Source of the DNA: Climacteris rufus | Lineage: Eukaryota > Chordata > Aves > Passeriformes > Climacteridae | NCBI GenBank assembly: GCA_013398175.1 | Contig: VZRZ01006181.1 | Span: forward strand, 1,488,676 to 1,552,675 | Direction of reading: 5' to 3' | Length of the DNA stretch: 64,000 bases | In this document: one piece after another, positions 11,421 through 25,089 of the stretch | Layout: each line of letters opens with the position of its first letter | Numbering within the stretch: the stretch's first letter is position 1 | Notes under the pieces: model-generated | The model's input: only the letters and a program-made list of their open reading frames with translations | Database searches by the model: none | What the model was told of the DNA's origin: nothing | Translations under genes and position numbers: made by a program

Positions 11421-14400
11421 CATACTCCAGGCTGCACAGGCTTTAGTGATCATCACTAAGGAGACATGTCTACCTGTGGAGCTCTCCACAATGAATGTGT
11501 GTTAAGAACCTCCATCTTCCTCAGCAACCACAGACAGTTCATCCTAGACAAAGTGGTATTTGTCTAGCTCTTTCCTGGCTCTTAAAGCAATATTTGAGAG
11601 CAGATCAGAACCCTTCCCCTTGTTACAGAAAACAAAGTGGCACTGAGAAGCCTTAGGACAAAGCACTGGGGAAATCTCCAAGCTACCATTAAACAAGAGT
11701 TGTTTTTCACCTGGGACCTGGGCACATTAACCTGGGTCTGTCCCAATATCAAGCCAGGTGTGTAGCTCTGGGAGGGGAGCTCATGGCTCCCTGTGCAGCA
11801 GCAGCGGCTCCAGCCCGAGTGGAGCCAGCCCTGGAACCTCTGCTGTATTGCTTCATGAAGGTGTGAAATTAGAGAAGCTACAGAAAAAGTACTGCGAATT
11901 CCCTTGAATCCTTGGGCTGGGCTTTGAATGTAAAACCTATCTGTTCTTCCTTCCATCTCCCCCAGATCTAAGACCATGAGGGAAAGATGACTACTCTCAA
12001 TATTAAGATCCTCTTGGCTGGCTGGTGCTCTTTTCCCAACTTTGGCATCCCTCTGACCAGTTTGGCCAGGGGATAATTTCATCTGTGGTTCAGCTGGCTT
12101 GGCGTCTGCTTGCAGGCCTTGGACATGGTGCTCTGAGCCTCAGCCATGGAAACACGCTGGCCATGCACACACAGAAGCCTGGTTTGCCAGGCTGAAAGAC
12201 TGTGGCCAGTTGGTCACATCCACTGTAGCGTCTGGCCACCAGCTGGGAGACATGACACCCAGAATGTTGCTCCGTATGCTAAATGAATTGCGAATGATTA
12301 CAAAACCTGTTTCTGTAAAGGCTTCTCCTTGATTCTTGGAATCATTGCATGCTGTGTCCCTCTCAGAGCTGATAAAGCCTTAGGAAAGTGGTAGGATGAG
12401 GTCAGTGATATGCAAAGGACAACTTGGCCTCAAATTCAGTACACCCTCTTCATATTAAATTTAATTTTTTATTTAATGAAACATAAGAGAGACTTCATAT
12501 TTCTTAGAAGCTACTTATCTCTGGTGAGCAAGTTTGTTCTGTGGTGCCAAGTTTGGGCCAGGCCTTGATGTAACCAGTGCTATCAGTTGATAAATATTTA
12601 CTGCACCATGTATTCTGCTGTATGTATGTATGAAGTTAAACCTGTGTAAGGCCCAGGAGAGAAGACAGACGTATTTCTTGTAGAGTACTTGTAGAAAGTT
12701 ATCTCTGCATGTTTTTAATAAGTGCAATAATTGCTTGAAGTAGAGCAATAATCAACAGACTGTGTCTTTGATAGGACCTGTACTACTCTGAAACCCTTCT
12801 AAGACTATCAGAACTAGGATTCTGGTTATGTGTGCAAATTTCAGCTCCATTTGGTGAAAGTGTATAAAGTCTACATCTCGGTAGTAAGCTGAGCAAAAGC
12901 TGCACTGGAATTTTTGAGCAAGCTGAGAGCTCTATGTGTAGTTCCCTAAGCCTCCTCTTGATTCACTGGGCAACCTGCATGTGTCAGTATCCCTGCTTGG
13001 TATCTCTGTGCAAATGAGTGTAATGATATCAATTGATTAAACATCTTTAAATTTCACAAGTAAAATTGCCAGAAAGGTGCTAAAAATTATGTATCTTTAT
13101 TTAAAGTTTAGGGTCAGGATGATTTTTAATGAGGATTCTGTGCATTTATAAGCTTAAGCCATGTAAAGTCTACTTAGTGGCAGCAAAAGTGCTTGTTAAA
13201 ATACGATCATCCTGTGGCCCAGATCTGACACTTCTGGATCCTAGTCCACTGTGATGCCAGATCCAGTCCAGGTTTCATGTGCCCTTGTTGACTTGGAATA
13301 AAATACATAATGGATCAAGCTGCCATATTAAATTTAGTTGTTCGCTGTCACATCACCCAGTATACAGTCTGCTTCCTAAATCCCATACTAATCCAGTTGT
13401 CTGTATCTTCTTGGGTATAAAAGCACGTTAGCCTTAAAAGAAGCAGCAGAGACAATATTCACAGAAAAATAAAACAGTACGGAGAGGGTTAATATCAAGC
13501 TCCAGTCCTAACCTGATATAGCATTTATATGTCCTCAGGAATAGCTCCTCACTCCCAACACATATATTCTTGATGCTTCACTGGGAAGATGATGATTTGT
13601 GATTTCTCTTTATCCTCTCTCACACCCATCTTCTTTCATTTGCTTATGGTAACCCCGATGTGTAGTGTAGTTTTAGCAGTGTCGATAGTGTACCTTTTAC
13701 CTGGAGTGAGTTTAATAGGATTTGACAGTGACAGAGGATGAGAAAATTCTGTGATTCTATTATTCATCCCATTTCTGCAGCAGTCTGTGTAGATTGTATA
13801 CTATTAGGAGAAAATGTTTGAATTGGAGGTTTCCTATCTCTCTCTCTCCATCTGCCTCCATCCTTATAGCTTGCTCCCATCATCATGCTGTGCGTACCTC
13901 GGGTCATTAAAACCTTTTGAAGGAGAAAAGTAGAGAGAGGAGAAGGAAGAAGGCCAAGGAACCACTTAGATATCAAGTATGATAAACTCATATATTAAAG
14001 GACAGACCTTCTCCCAGAATGTTTATGAGCAACAATGCAAGCAGAACCAGAGTCACCTTTGTCACTCATATGACTTGCAAGTACTGTATCTGACAATTGG
14101 ATCTGTGTCTTGAAAAAATAGCTAAGACTCGTTCATGTTTTTACAGCATCTCTCAATGTACAGGCAGTGCCAGCATCTTCATATTATCCCTTCCCAGGCT
14201 GCTGCTATGGGGGCCGTGTCTTTGGCCTATTTGAACTGTATTCATTTCAGTTTTTAACTGACCTTGGTTTGCTCCCTGACCATTGCTCTACTTCCTGATC
14301 TCTAAGGCTTCTGCTCACACAGTGCTGGACATCACTGAAAGAACTGGGGAGGCAAAGTCTCAGCATGATGCTGGCCTCTTGACTTTGATTCCATCATCTC

Positions 14401-15600
14401 TGCAGTGCAGAAATATATAACCGACTCCTCCAGTTAGGAAAGGTAAAATATCCTTTTCGAAATCCTTCCCAAAAAGGTTAAGAATTTAATTTTGGATGAA
14501 CATCCTTGCCCTCTGAGTAAGTCTTTGTATTAATGATCTCATGACAGATTGTTCCTTAAACTGGCCCTAGTGCAGGTCAAGACAGAGTGAGAATATTCTG
14601 TATTTAATGAGGCACAGATCAGAGCCTCTAATATTTCATCATTGCTGCTCAGGGGAGGAAGGGAGTTATGAGCTTGGAGAGCTGCTGGCAGAAGAGGCCC
14701 TCATGAGCAGCTGTGATGGCAACTTGCTCACTGCGTGGTTCTTAGCCCCAGGAACATACTGCTAGAGGTTTCCAGCTTCCTCTTGGAAAAACTAACCTTT
14801 GTCATTAAACTAATTTAAATGATTCAGTTCAGTGTTGGTGAAAGATCCGAGGCTAATAACCCCTGGGACAGAGGAAACAAATTCAGTCTGCAGAGAGGAG
14901 TAGTATGAGGAACATGGATGCCAGTCATATATGGGCAACCACAATCTACAGGACTGTGTGAATCATTTAGTTTTGTTCTTCATCAGCTTTTGCCTAGGAA
15001 GGGTGGGCAATCTGATACTCGGATGCTAGTAAATTAGAAAGCCAACTTGCAGATCCAGTGGTTTACAAGTGTCTTAATTTATTAATGAGTGGAGGCATTC
15101 TCAGCGTGTGTAAATATAGATTTTAAATCAGTTGACATGATGTACATAAACAATCAAACTTGTAGCGTAGTGCTGAGATGCTAATGTTAAATCCACCCCT
15201 GACTTGAGTGCTACTTTTCAGTAGCACTGTGCTCCCTGGGAAGCAGTGATATATAGTGCTGTGCAAATCATTGGTGCCCTTAAATTGCAGCTCTGAAATA
15301 TTTACACATCCAAAGTGTGTGTGTAAATTGGGAGTATCACAACGTTCCCATAAGGTGACAGAGATTTGTAAATTTTGCTTCTGTGCAGTCCTGCATTTCC
15401 CTGCTAGTGACCAGGAGCCAGGACCCAAGAGCATAAATTCCCTAAATAATTCTTGCAATACTTAGGGCGAGCTCAGCTCCTGCACTTAGCTACTAGAAGC
15501 AAATCTTTCCAAGGTGCCACAGTTATGATTTGCCCTTCGAAAGGGACTAGTACTGTCTTTAAAGCAACAGCTCATAGAGGAACAGTTATAGCACACAGGA
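11421..15600. other. Unique non-coding DNA
   Basis: I recognise no gene. A minus-strand frame of 166 codons (11582-12082) lacks any domain or context. Near 13755-13767 a short ATTCTGTGATTCTATT motif resembles the terminal repeat of CR1 elements, but the sequence before it does not read as CR1. Confidence 0.6.
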
Positions 15601-15614
15601 TGCTATTCCAAGTT

Positions 15615-15640
15615 GTTGAGTAAGGGCATCCTTACTCAAC
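15615..15640 (+). other. Hairpin with 11-bp perfect arms
   Basis: GTTGAGTAAGG (15615-15625) and CCTTACTCAAC (15630-15640) are exact inverted complements around a 4-base loop. The hairpin lies about 35 bp before the point where CR1 similarity begins. It is unlikely to belong to CR1, so it may mark older sequence at the insertion point. Confidence 0.8.
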
Positions 15641-15674
15641 TGCTGGCTCTGAGGCTAACTGAATTGGTCAAGGT

Positions 15675-16201
15675 TGTACCTGAAACCTGCTCTCAATTTT
15701 GGGCCCTTCACCACAGGACAGACATTGAGGTGCTGGAGTGTGTCCAGAGAAGGGCAACAAAGCTGGTGAAGGGTCTGGAGCACAGGTCTTATGAGGAGCA
15801 TCTGAGGGAGCTGGGATTGCTTAGACTAGAGGAAAGGACGCTCTGGTGACCTTATCACTCTCTACAAGTGCCTGGACGGAGGTTGTGGTGAGGTGGGGGT
15901 TGGTCTCTTCTCCCACATAACAAGTCATAACGTAAGAGGAAACAGCCTCAAGTTGTGCTAGAGGAGATTTCTATTGGATATTGGAAAACATGTCTTTACA
16001 CAAAGGATTGTCAAGCCCCGGAACAGCTGCCCACAGAAGTGGTGGAGTCACCATCACTACAGATATTCAAAAGATGCGGAGATGTGACACTTGAGGACAC
16101 TTGAGCCCACTTGAGGTGGGCTTGGCTGTGTCAGGTTAATGGTTGGACAAGGCGATCTTAGAGGTCTTTTTCCAACCTAAAACATTGCATGATTCTGTAA
16201 T
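15675..16201 (+). mobile_element. CR1 LINE, 5'-truncated, 3' end
   Basis: This is the terminal part of a chicken-repeat-1 non-LTR retrotransposon, which copies itself by target-primed reverse transcription. The first ~170 bp translate as the CR1 ORF2 C-terminus: a frame through 15849 includes VECVQRRATKLVKGLEH-type sequence (ECVQRRATKLVKGLEH is read directly), then ELGLLRLEERTLW and a stop where the family normally continues. The rest matches the CR1 3' region, including the GGTGGAGTCACCATC motif and the TCCAACCTAAAACATT segment, and ends in a degenerate ATGATTCTGTAA, as CR1 tails do instead of poly-A. 5' truncation is usual for CR1. Frame damage shows the copy is dead. No target-site duplication was identified. 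Confidence 0.93.
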
Positions 16202-16309
16202 GGAGGAGTGCCCCTGAAGAGAAGCAGACGCTCCTTCCTTCCTAACTCATCATGGCTGACATAGGAACTCAGAGCTCATACATGTATGGCTCAGCCCTGA
16301 GGGTTAGTT

Positions 16310-16610
16310 GGGAGCGTCCAGCCTCGTTTACTTCCCACCACGAGGCGGGAGCACAAGGCGTGGAATGTGCCAGTGCCGTAGCCGGCAGCTCCGACGCGTT
16401 GGTGCCGGGCAGCCTGGGGCGCCTCACGGCGGCGCGGGCAGCGCCGGGCCGGCGCCATGACAGCGGCGCGCGCTCCCGCCGCCAGAGGTCGCTCGGCGCT
16501 GAGGCCGCGCCGGGGGGCGCGGGAGCCAAGGCCGGGGCTCTGCGGGTTTGGTGGAGGGCGGTGCTCGGCTGCCTCCTCAGCCTCTGGCCCCGGGCGTTGT
16601 GGTGAGCGAT
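16310..16610 (+). promoter_or_regulatory. CpG island with splice-donor-like site
   Basis: The core (about 16370-16605) has roughly 35 CpG in about 240 bp, far above the surrounding DNA, which is nearly CpG-free. Unmethylated CpG islands usually mark vertebrate promoters. An ATG at 16457 in a GGCGCC context opens a frame rich in Ala, Arg and Gly. A good donor, G|GTGAGC, follows at 16601/16602, so 16457-16601 could be a first coding exon or a non-coding first exon. Another frame across the same DNA ends in a hydrophobic, Trp-rich run (LRVWWRAVLGCLLSLWP) just before the donor. I do not recognise either product. The island sits between two CR1 insertions. Confidence 0.7.
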
Positions 16611-16726
16611 ACAGCTCCGTGCTCTGCCAGGGCCGCTCTCTGCTGCTCCTTGGGGAGGGGAAGTGCAGAGGGAGGTGCTGATCCTGCCTCCCTGTCATCC
16701 AGTGACAGGGCACTGGGAATGTCTCA

Positions 16727-16968
16727 GGATTGACCCAGGAGAGGTTCAGAATGGACAGTAGAAAGCATTTCTTTACTGAGAGAATGGTCAGACACAGCAA
16801 CAGGCTTCCTAGAGAGGTGGTCAGTGCCCCAAGCCATCAGTGTTTAAGAGGCATTTGGAGAATGCCCTTAACAACAGGCTTTAACTTTAGGTCAGCCCTG
16901 AAGCAGTCAGGGCTGACTTATCATTAAAGGTCCCTTCCAACTGAAAAAGTCTATTCTAATCTATTCAT
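16727..16968 (+). mobile_element. CR1 LINE 3' fragment, CTATTC tail
   Basis: The sequence follows the CR1 3' region: AGAAAGCATTTCTTTACTGAGAG, a GGTCAG...AACAGGCTTCCTAGAGAGGTGGT segment, CTTTAACTTTAGGTCAGCCCTGA and GGTCCCTTCCAACTGAAA. It ends in repeats of a CTATTC-like unit (CTATTCTAATCTATTC). This terminal style belongs to younger CR1 subfamilies common in neoavian birds. Only the last ~240 bp are present, and it differs enough from the CR1 at 15675-16201 to be a separate insertion. Confidence 0.9.
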
Positions 16969-16982
16969 TGGTTAATAATAAA

Positions 16983-17062
16983 CATTTAGAAAAAAGAAAA
17001 TAAAAGAAAAACAAACAAAAACCACACACACACACACAAAAAGAAAACCAACAAAAAATAAG
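16983..17062 (+). repeat. A-rich low-complexity DNA with (CA)8
   Basis: An A-rich stretch with AAAAC and AAAAG spacing contains a (CA)8 microsatellite at 17023-17038. It begins about 15 bp after the CR1 tail. CR1 does not normally carry poly-A, so this is probably an independent simple repeat. Confidence 0.8.
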
Positions 17063-18794
<1,732 letters not shown>

Positions 18795-19125
18795 AATGGT
18801 AGCCCTTGATAGCTTCAAGACAAGACACACACCCTTCCAGTTCAGTACAGGGTGGGTATTGGGAAAAGGAGAGGACTTGCAAAGAGCCCTTGATCCTGAT
18901 CAGGAAGACTGCATGTCTGCAGGTCCTACACTGTGAGCTGGTACTCATCTCCTTTTCAGGAGTTTTCTGGAGTTGGAATGAAGGGTGGTCAGTAATTGTG
19001 GTATGATACTGGGCTTTGGAGGTCTTTAGTTTGTTTTGCCACAGGTGACTCAGGACTGCCTCACGTTGTCTGTTCCCTGGCACTGTAACAGGAATGCTCC
19101 TATGCTTTTCTGTACCAGGTTGCTA

Positions 19126-19170
19126 CACATACCAGTATACCACATACCAGTATACCACATATCAGTATAC
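19126..19170 (+). repeat. 15-bp minisatellite, three copies
   Basis: Three head-to-tail copies of CACATACCAGTATAC are present. The first two are identical (19126-19140, 19141-19155) and the third has one change (19156-19170). Near-identity suggests recent duplication, and copy number may vary between individuals. Confidence 0.9.
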
Positions 19171-20100
19171 CACTGGTTTCCTGTTTAGATACTGCAGACA
19201 TTAGGACTGCAGAGTTACTTTAACTATATCCTAAAAGTCTTTATGAAGCATTGATTGGCCAAGAAATGAGAAGCAGCAGGAAGCCACAGCTTTCTGACTG
19301 AGGAACTTGCAAGTCTTTCATACAGCTCATCTTGAGCTTTGCTGACATGATCTCACTTGCTAATGTTTTTTTGCAGAGCATCCTATGTAATGACATAATT
19401 AGTGTAAATTGCATTTTATTTTTAAATCATCCCCTTTCCTTCCTGATTTTTTCATATCTAAATGTCAACTTTTATGGTAAAGAGTGGTGTGCTGCAGAGG
19501 CTGAACAGAAAAACACTTGTGCAGGTGGAAATCTGCTGGTGGAGCTTCCGAGACAACGCTGAACAGGAGCTCAGCTGGTTGAGGTCAATGTTTCCTTAAG
19601 GCATTGCAAGTTGTGCTGGATTTTGTTTTCTTCTTGCAGCCCAAGTCATCCTGCCATATCAGGTATTAAAGGCTTTAAATTATGAGTAGTACTGGTGAAT
19701 TGCAAACACATATCCAGATTTTACAGATCAAAGGTAAATGATAATGTTAGAACACCAAACCTGTTCAAACATGGTACAGTAAAAATTCCCCTCTTAATAT
19801 GGTGGGAATTACTTTCCACACAAAACTTACCTTTCTCTGGAAGATTAAATTCAAAGCAGTCGGAGCTCTGGGAAGGGGTGCTATTAACTTTCTTCACCCA
19901 TTATTTTTCATCTCTGGTCATTCCACTCTGCCTTACTAACTCTAGATGGCATTAAGAATTCTAATGCACTTTTCATTTTGCTTTTTCTTGTCATTATGGT
20001 AAGCTTTCTGGGAGCAGGCATGGCTTCGTTCTTGAATATGTATGCAAATCTGACACCAGAATTTGGTTCTTGAATCCCTCTTGTCAAAAAGAATACATTT
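19171..20100. other. Unique non-coding DNA
   Basis: No gene or repeat recognised. An exact octamer ATGCAAAT (POU-factor site) occurs at 20042-20049, but one site alone is weak evidence of regulation. Confidence 0.55.
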
Positions 20101-20121
20101 AAAAAAAAAAAAAAAAAAAAA
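20101..20121 (+). repeat. A21 homopolymer
   Basis: A run of 21 A follows GAATACATTT. No SINE or processed transcript is recognisable before it, so it is listed as a simple repeat rather than a retroposon tail. Confidence 0.9.
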
Positions 20122-20353
20122 GGTTGTTTACCTGATTAGGAATTTCTGGAATAGGTACAAATCCCAGCCCTGTTTTTCAAAGCAAAGAAGATTCAGTAAA
20201 GTTCAGAAATCAAAATATTTACCTAAAAGTTGTGTAACTACAATAATAAACTTATGGGTACTATCAGTTCTAACAGAATCTCAGGATACTCTTGAACATT
20301 CATGAGCTGAGCCGTTCCACCTGCACTGCAGACCTGGACTATCCCTGTTAGCC

Positions 20354-20430
20354 TTTTATGCATTGGAAAACTGAGGCATGTATAATAAGTGGAGGTTTGC
20401 TAAAAGTCAGAGACTTCTGCAACTCATTCT
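20354..20430 (-). mobile_element. Possible MIR-type SINE remnant
   Basis: The plus strand reads ATTGGAAAACTGAGGCATG, then a purine-rich stretch. This resembles the complement of MIR/CORE-SINEs, in which a run like GGAAACTGAGGCA is the best-kept part. Similarity to the rest of the consensus is poor. It is a low-confidence fragment. Confidence 0.35.
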
Positions 20431-23056
20431 CACATTTTCTGCCTCCTGTTCATCTGAGTTGTTTAAAGTTTGCTTATTAATTTTCTTCGCGATATTCATC
20501 AGGACAGAATGAAAGCCTGTTCCCAAAGCTAAGAGAAGTTGAGAAGACAATGAAGGGCTTGGAAAGATGTAGGCTCCAGAAACTGGATTCTGGGCATGTA
20601 CTGCCAGGACAGAGGATTTTTATTTAATTTTATAGAAAAATGTTCTGGTTATTTTACACTGAGATGCAAAATCTCATTTGCAGCCAAGCCCCGGAGGGAG
20701 TAAAAGGAACTTGGAGAGCTCATAAAGACAAGTGTAATAGGATTAATAAGAAAAAGGCCTAAGACATAAGCCTTCATTGTACACATTTCTTGCTAAATTT
20801 TAGTATTGATGAAGGTGAAATGCCAAAACTTAACCACATGCTCATGTCCTTGATGCAGTAACAGAATATCAGCATTCACATGGGCTGCTCCTGCCACCAT
20901 TTTAAGAGCAAACACATGCGGATGCACATGGTTTTTTGGGGGTAGAGAGCCAAGGAAAAGGGGTAGGAAAGCTGGTCATGAGTGGAGGCAGCTCTCCTGG
21001 AATGATAAATATTTATCTGGTGTTGAACCTGCATGAGGGATGGAGGGTTTGCAGGGGGAGGGATGGGGACCCTTTGACAAGTGGGAGGGAATACAGTTGA
21101 ATGCACAGAGAATGGAGCAAGGGTTAACTTCCATCACCACTGATTAGATCCAGAGAGAGACACAGACAGAACAAAGATAATGAATGGGTCCTAAAGAAGG
21201 TCAGTTCATTGTCACCTGGTGCCTGCAGTGCATCAGTTATCTCATGGCATCTTCAAGGTAGCTGAGGAGTCTATGCTGATTGCCACCTAGCAGACCTCTG
21301 TGGCTGCACAGGGCACCCAAATGTTACAGCAACCTGTCCTTTGCTCACCCAGACTTTAATAGAAGAAAATGGAAGGAGAGATGGGACCAGGCCCATCACA
21401 TTTTCTTGTCTGCTTGTTTTGCCCATCTGTCTTATCTGCTGCTGCCAGTGCCTGTGTTGTGGGAGAAGGATGATTACATCATTTCCATACAGCTTGCTAT
21501 TCCAGCCCCCTGATTTAGGGTGAAATGTGGTTGTGCTGCTGGATGTTCAAACGTTGGCCAGGTAGGTGCTACCAAGAACATTTATTAAAATAGACAGATG
21601 GGCACTAGGGTAGGAAGCAGCCATTAGAATGCTTGAAATCAACCAACTGTGAAATAGAAATCAAAAAACTGTATTCCTGGAGCCTTTAATACTAGCCCCT
21701 TTTGGAGCTGTCCTTCTTACCTTTTTAACATGTACACACCCACAAACAGAGAGCTACTTATGAAAATGCCACAGCCAGATTTTTGTCTTTTTGGACATTT
21801 CAGTTTAGCCAGGATTTGGAGGGAATCTGAGACTGGCTCCCTGAGCCAAAACTGGTGCATGCAAAATCAAAATGCAGTTTTACTTGCAAATAAGCACTCA
21901 GGTTTCTCTGGGACCTGGGGCATCTCAGGCTCAGGCAAGGTCTGGCCTGACCCTGCTGGAGTGCAGTAGGAGGAACACAGCCACTGACTGCTGGTAGGTA
22001 GGCGGTGAGATTCCTAATCACTTGTCTAGATTCATTTGCAACTTATTCTGATTCCTTAACAGCTCTTTCTGTCTGCTCGAGTTCCTTTGGCATTGTGATC
22101 ACTCTCCATTAGCTCTTGCAAGTAGTGGCATGAGATGCCAGGATAGATACTGTCAAAACCAAACATCTTTGTTTTGTTCCTTTTCTTTCTTTCCTAACTT
22201 ACCACTGGAAAAAAACAAGATGTGTATGTTTGCCTTTTCATAGCTATATATAGAAGGGGGAGTCCAAGGCTATTAAAAAGAAGTATGTGTCAGTCAGATA
22301 TATCAGATTACTAGGGAGATCTCTACTCTCAGGTATAAAAACATTGTCGAATCAGTCACTGTCTTGAGATAAACTGCTGTGGCATCAGTATTAGCAGCTT
22401 ATTTTGGGTTTGTGTTAAATTCTCAGGGGATGAAGGGCAGTCCCCAGTATTGTGACTTTCTTGTAGCTGTGATCTTGGCTGAGTCACTTGCTGGCATTTC
22501 TTGCAGGACCAGCCTGCAAGAACTGTGAATTTTCTTTGAGCTTTTATGATTCTAAACTTGACCTTGGTCTTACAGCATTTCTGCTTATCTGTCACTAACC
22601 TGAAGGGAGTAAGGACAGTGTCAGTGGGTGCTCAGGTATGACAGCAATGACTGGGGCAGAATATTTATCTGCTAGTTAGATGCATAGTAAGAACTTTTTT
22701 GTAAAAGGAACAGATCAAATTCAGAAGATCTTTCTCAGTGCCTGTCCTTCATCATGCTGGTGTTGATGGCATCATCCCAGAGAAAAACCTAGAGTAGGAT
22801 GAGAGATTTGTACTGAGGCAGTGAAGACTGGCTCTCCACTGTTTTCCCAAGGGATTTTCTGGGTCTTTACAAAGCCACCACCAGATCCTTGTAATACTTC
22901 AAGGGAATGATGTCATAGACAGAGATTTTTCATTTCTTTGTGCCTTACAATCATCTTTGGGCACAGGGAAATGACAATCCCAGTCTCCAGATGGTGTCAA
23001 CTGGTGTAACCCTCTGGGAGTGGTGGTTGTGAATGGAGGATCAGACATTCAAAGGT
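20431..23056. other. Unique non-coding DNA
   Basis: No gene or transposon recognised. All open frames are short (under 90 codons) and lack domains. Confidence 0.6.
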
Positions 23057-23103
23057 TTTTTTTTTGTTTGTTTGTTTGGGGTTTTTTTCTATTTTTTTTT
23101 TTC
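23057..23103 (+). repeat. T-rich low-complexity tract
   Basis: T runs are broken by GTTTGTTTGTTTGGGG and CTA. There is no flanking transposon that I recognise. Confidence 0.85.
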
Positions 23104-24078
23104 TGTTTACTGTAAAGCTCTTTGAGATCTTCTAAGGAAAGGTGCTATAAAATACAAACCATTAGTCAAGTATATGTAAGTGCACATATTTGTCCTGTTT
23201 CTCTTAGTACTGCACAACATTACATTGGCTGATTTATAACCCCTAGATCTGCAAGGTCATTTCCATTACATTCTGCAGTGTTGCATTTTTAAATGATGCT
23301 AAAACCTCCCCTTTATTGTCAGGATGAAATTAATATAAACCAAGCAGACCTTGACCAAAGGAGTAGCCCAATAAAACTGTAAGTTGCCCACACTAGCCCA
23401 GTAACTAGGAAGCAATTTGCAAAGTTCAGTGATGCTTTCAGTTCCCTTTTTTGGCCTCATTAGCACTGTGTACAGCTGCCTACAAGGGTCAGAAAGCATG
23501 TTTACCTCTTAAACATAGAACATCCTCTGTTTTCCTCACTTTCCAAGCACCTTAGCCCAGTCTCCTCTAGCACCCTATACAGGTGGAGATGAGCCAAGAG
23601 GGTTCTTTTAGCTGAAGGCATTGCTTCAGCTGTGTTGTACTGTGTTGACCGGGGGGCATATGGTGAACTGCTTCCCTCCTAACAGAGAAGGCACTTGCTT
23701 GCATCTTCACCTGAGGCTGACAGGAGCCCTTCCATTTATTTCAGGTCCCATCTGCAGCATCTTGTGATTTTCCAGCTATGAATGTTGCCGCCTCTGTAAG
23801 CAAAGGGGTCTGAAGCAAGACATGTCTTTGGTGATTAGATGTGCTTTATTGGCTAGGTCTGGGTTTGAAAGGAGGAGCTCAGGTCTTGAACAGTGTTTTG
23901 TGAGGAAATGATGCATCTCTTTTCCATTGCTCCTGCCTCACACAGTGAACCCAGAATGTAAGGCCAAGGACACGATTGCTCTAGCTCTCTCAAGTGTGAG
24001 TCATATTCTTCTGGCCAATGTGTTTCTGCATTTCCATTGTCTCCCAAGGTGACAAGTAAAAAAGAAAAGGAACGGTGG
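23104..24078. other. Unique non-coding DNA
   Basis: No recognisable feature before the assembly gap. Confidence 0.55.
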
Positions 24079-24106
24079 NNNNNNNNNNNNNNNNNNNNNN
24101 NNNNNN
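24079..24106. other. Assembly gap, 28 N
   Basis: Twenty-eight undetermined bases lie directly before a purine and poly-G stretch. The gap probably spans sequence that could not be resolved because of the G-run. A minus-strand frame that seems to cross it is not real evidence of coding. Confidence 0.99.
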
Positions 24107-24111
24107 GAGGA

Positions 24112-24126
24112 GGGGGGGGGGGGGGG
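24112..24126 (+). repeat. G15 homopolymer beside the gap
   Basis: Fifteen consecutive G follow GAGGA directly after the gap. Runs like this can form G-quadruplexes and lose sequencing coverage, which would explain the neighbouring Ns. The true run length is uncertain. Confidence 0.9.
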
Positions 24127-25089
24127 AAGCCTTTTTGTCTTTTTAATCTCACCATGATACAGAATTAATCAAGCATCATAGGAGCACCATAGAAAACTGT
24201 TAAGCAAGTGGACTTGCCCTAAGATGGGAAGAATATGGGACAAGCAACCTACTGGTTCCAATATGATGCAATCTTTTAGAAATAAGATTCAGACCAAAGT
24301 GTGGCTGGTGAAAACTTCCAGAGTCCTGACTGGAGTCTGGGACCACACACCCACACTACTCTGACGGAGGTCCATGTCTAGCTCCCCTGGATTGAGGTGG
24401 AAACATTTAAAATGAAACCAAATCATAAAAGAGTGTTGTTAAGCTGCTTGGTGGATGCCAACAATGCCATAATTCTTCTTTGAGGCAGACTTGGAGGCAG
24501 TCACCCTTTCCCCATTTAGAGCCCTCACATCTCTACACTGCTTTGTTACCTTCACACTGTCTTTGTCTTTCAGGGTCTCCTCCCTTCTTTGTGTGTGCCT
24601 CCTATGACAAGGCAGGAACCAATATGCAGTAGGATAGAAAGCAGTCCTGGAGTAAGCAGACTAGACACATTTTTCCCTGGAGGAAGATAGTGAAGGGAAA
24701 TCACTTCTGCTGGGCTTCATTTTGCAGTAACTGGTGTTCTGCCATCAGCCTTGACCTCCAGCCAGCTTTGCACCTGCCAAAGATCAGTCCCCTCATCTGT
24801 GTCTACACATGTATGTCACTTCATGCTGGTTCCTTTCCTGCTTTGTCCTTTAGTCCCGTGGGAGACAGAGGGAACAGGTCCGTGCGATCTGGTCTTGCAA
24901 TCTTCATTTTTACCTGCATCACCAGTGTCCTTAAGTGCCCTTGCTCCAGCCTTCTGTGCTGCCTTTTCCCACTTTGCTGCTTTCTCCCCATTGCCCCTCC
25001 TCTGTTGTGCCTTCATGCACTGCCCCCATATGGAGTCCTTTCCTTTTTGCCATGTGTGTAACGTAGTCACAATTGCCTCCAGTTAGTCA
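24127..25089. other. Unique non-coding DNA
   Basis: No recognised gene or repeat. A plus-strand frame of 123 codons (24690-25061) is Cys/Leu/Pro-rich and overlaps another frame over the same C/T-rich DNA, which is typical of chance frames. Confidence 0.55.

Noticed and set aside
13700..13770. CR1 tail suspected from ATTCTGTGATTCTATT
   Set aside because: The preceding 100 bp do not read as CR1, so the motif is too short to call.
16252..16605. 117-codon frame through the CpG island as a gene
   Set aside because: G+C-rich DNA gives long frames in several phases, three overlap here, and none matches a family I know. Kept only as a first-exon possibility.
23853..24155. Minus-strand 100-codon frame across the N gap
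   Set aside because: It reads through undetermined bases and a C15 tract (poly-Pro), so it is meaningless.
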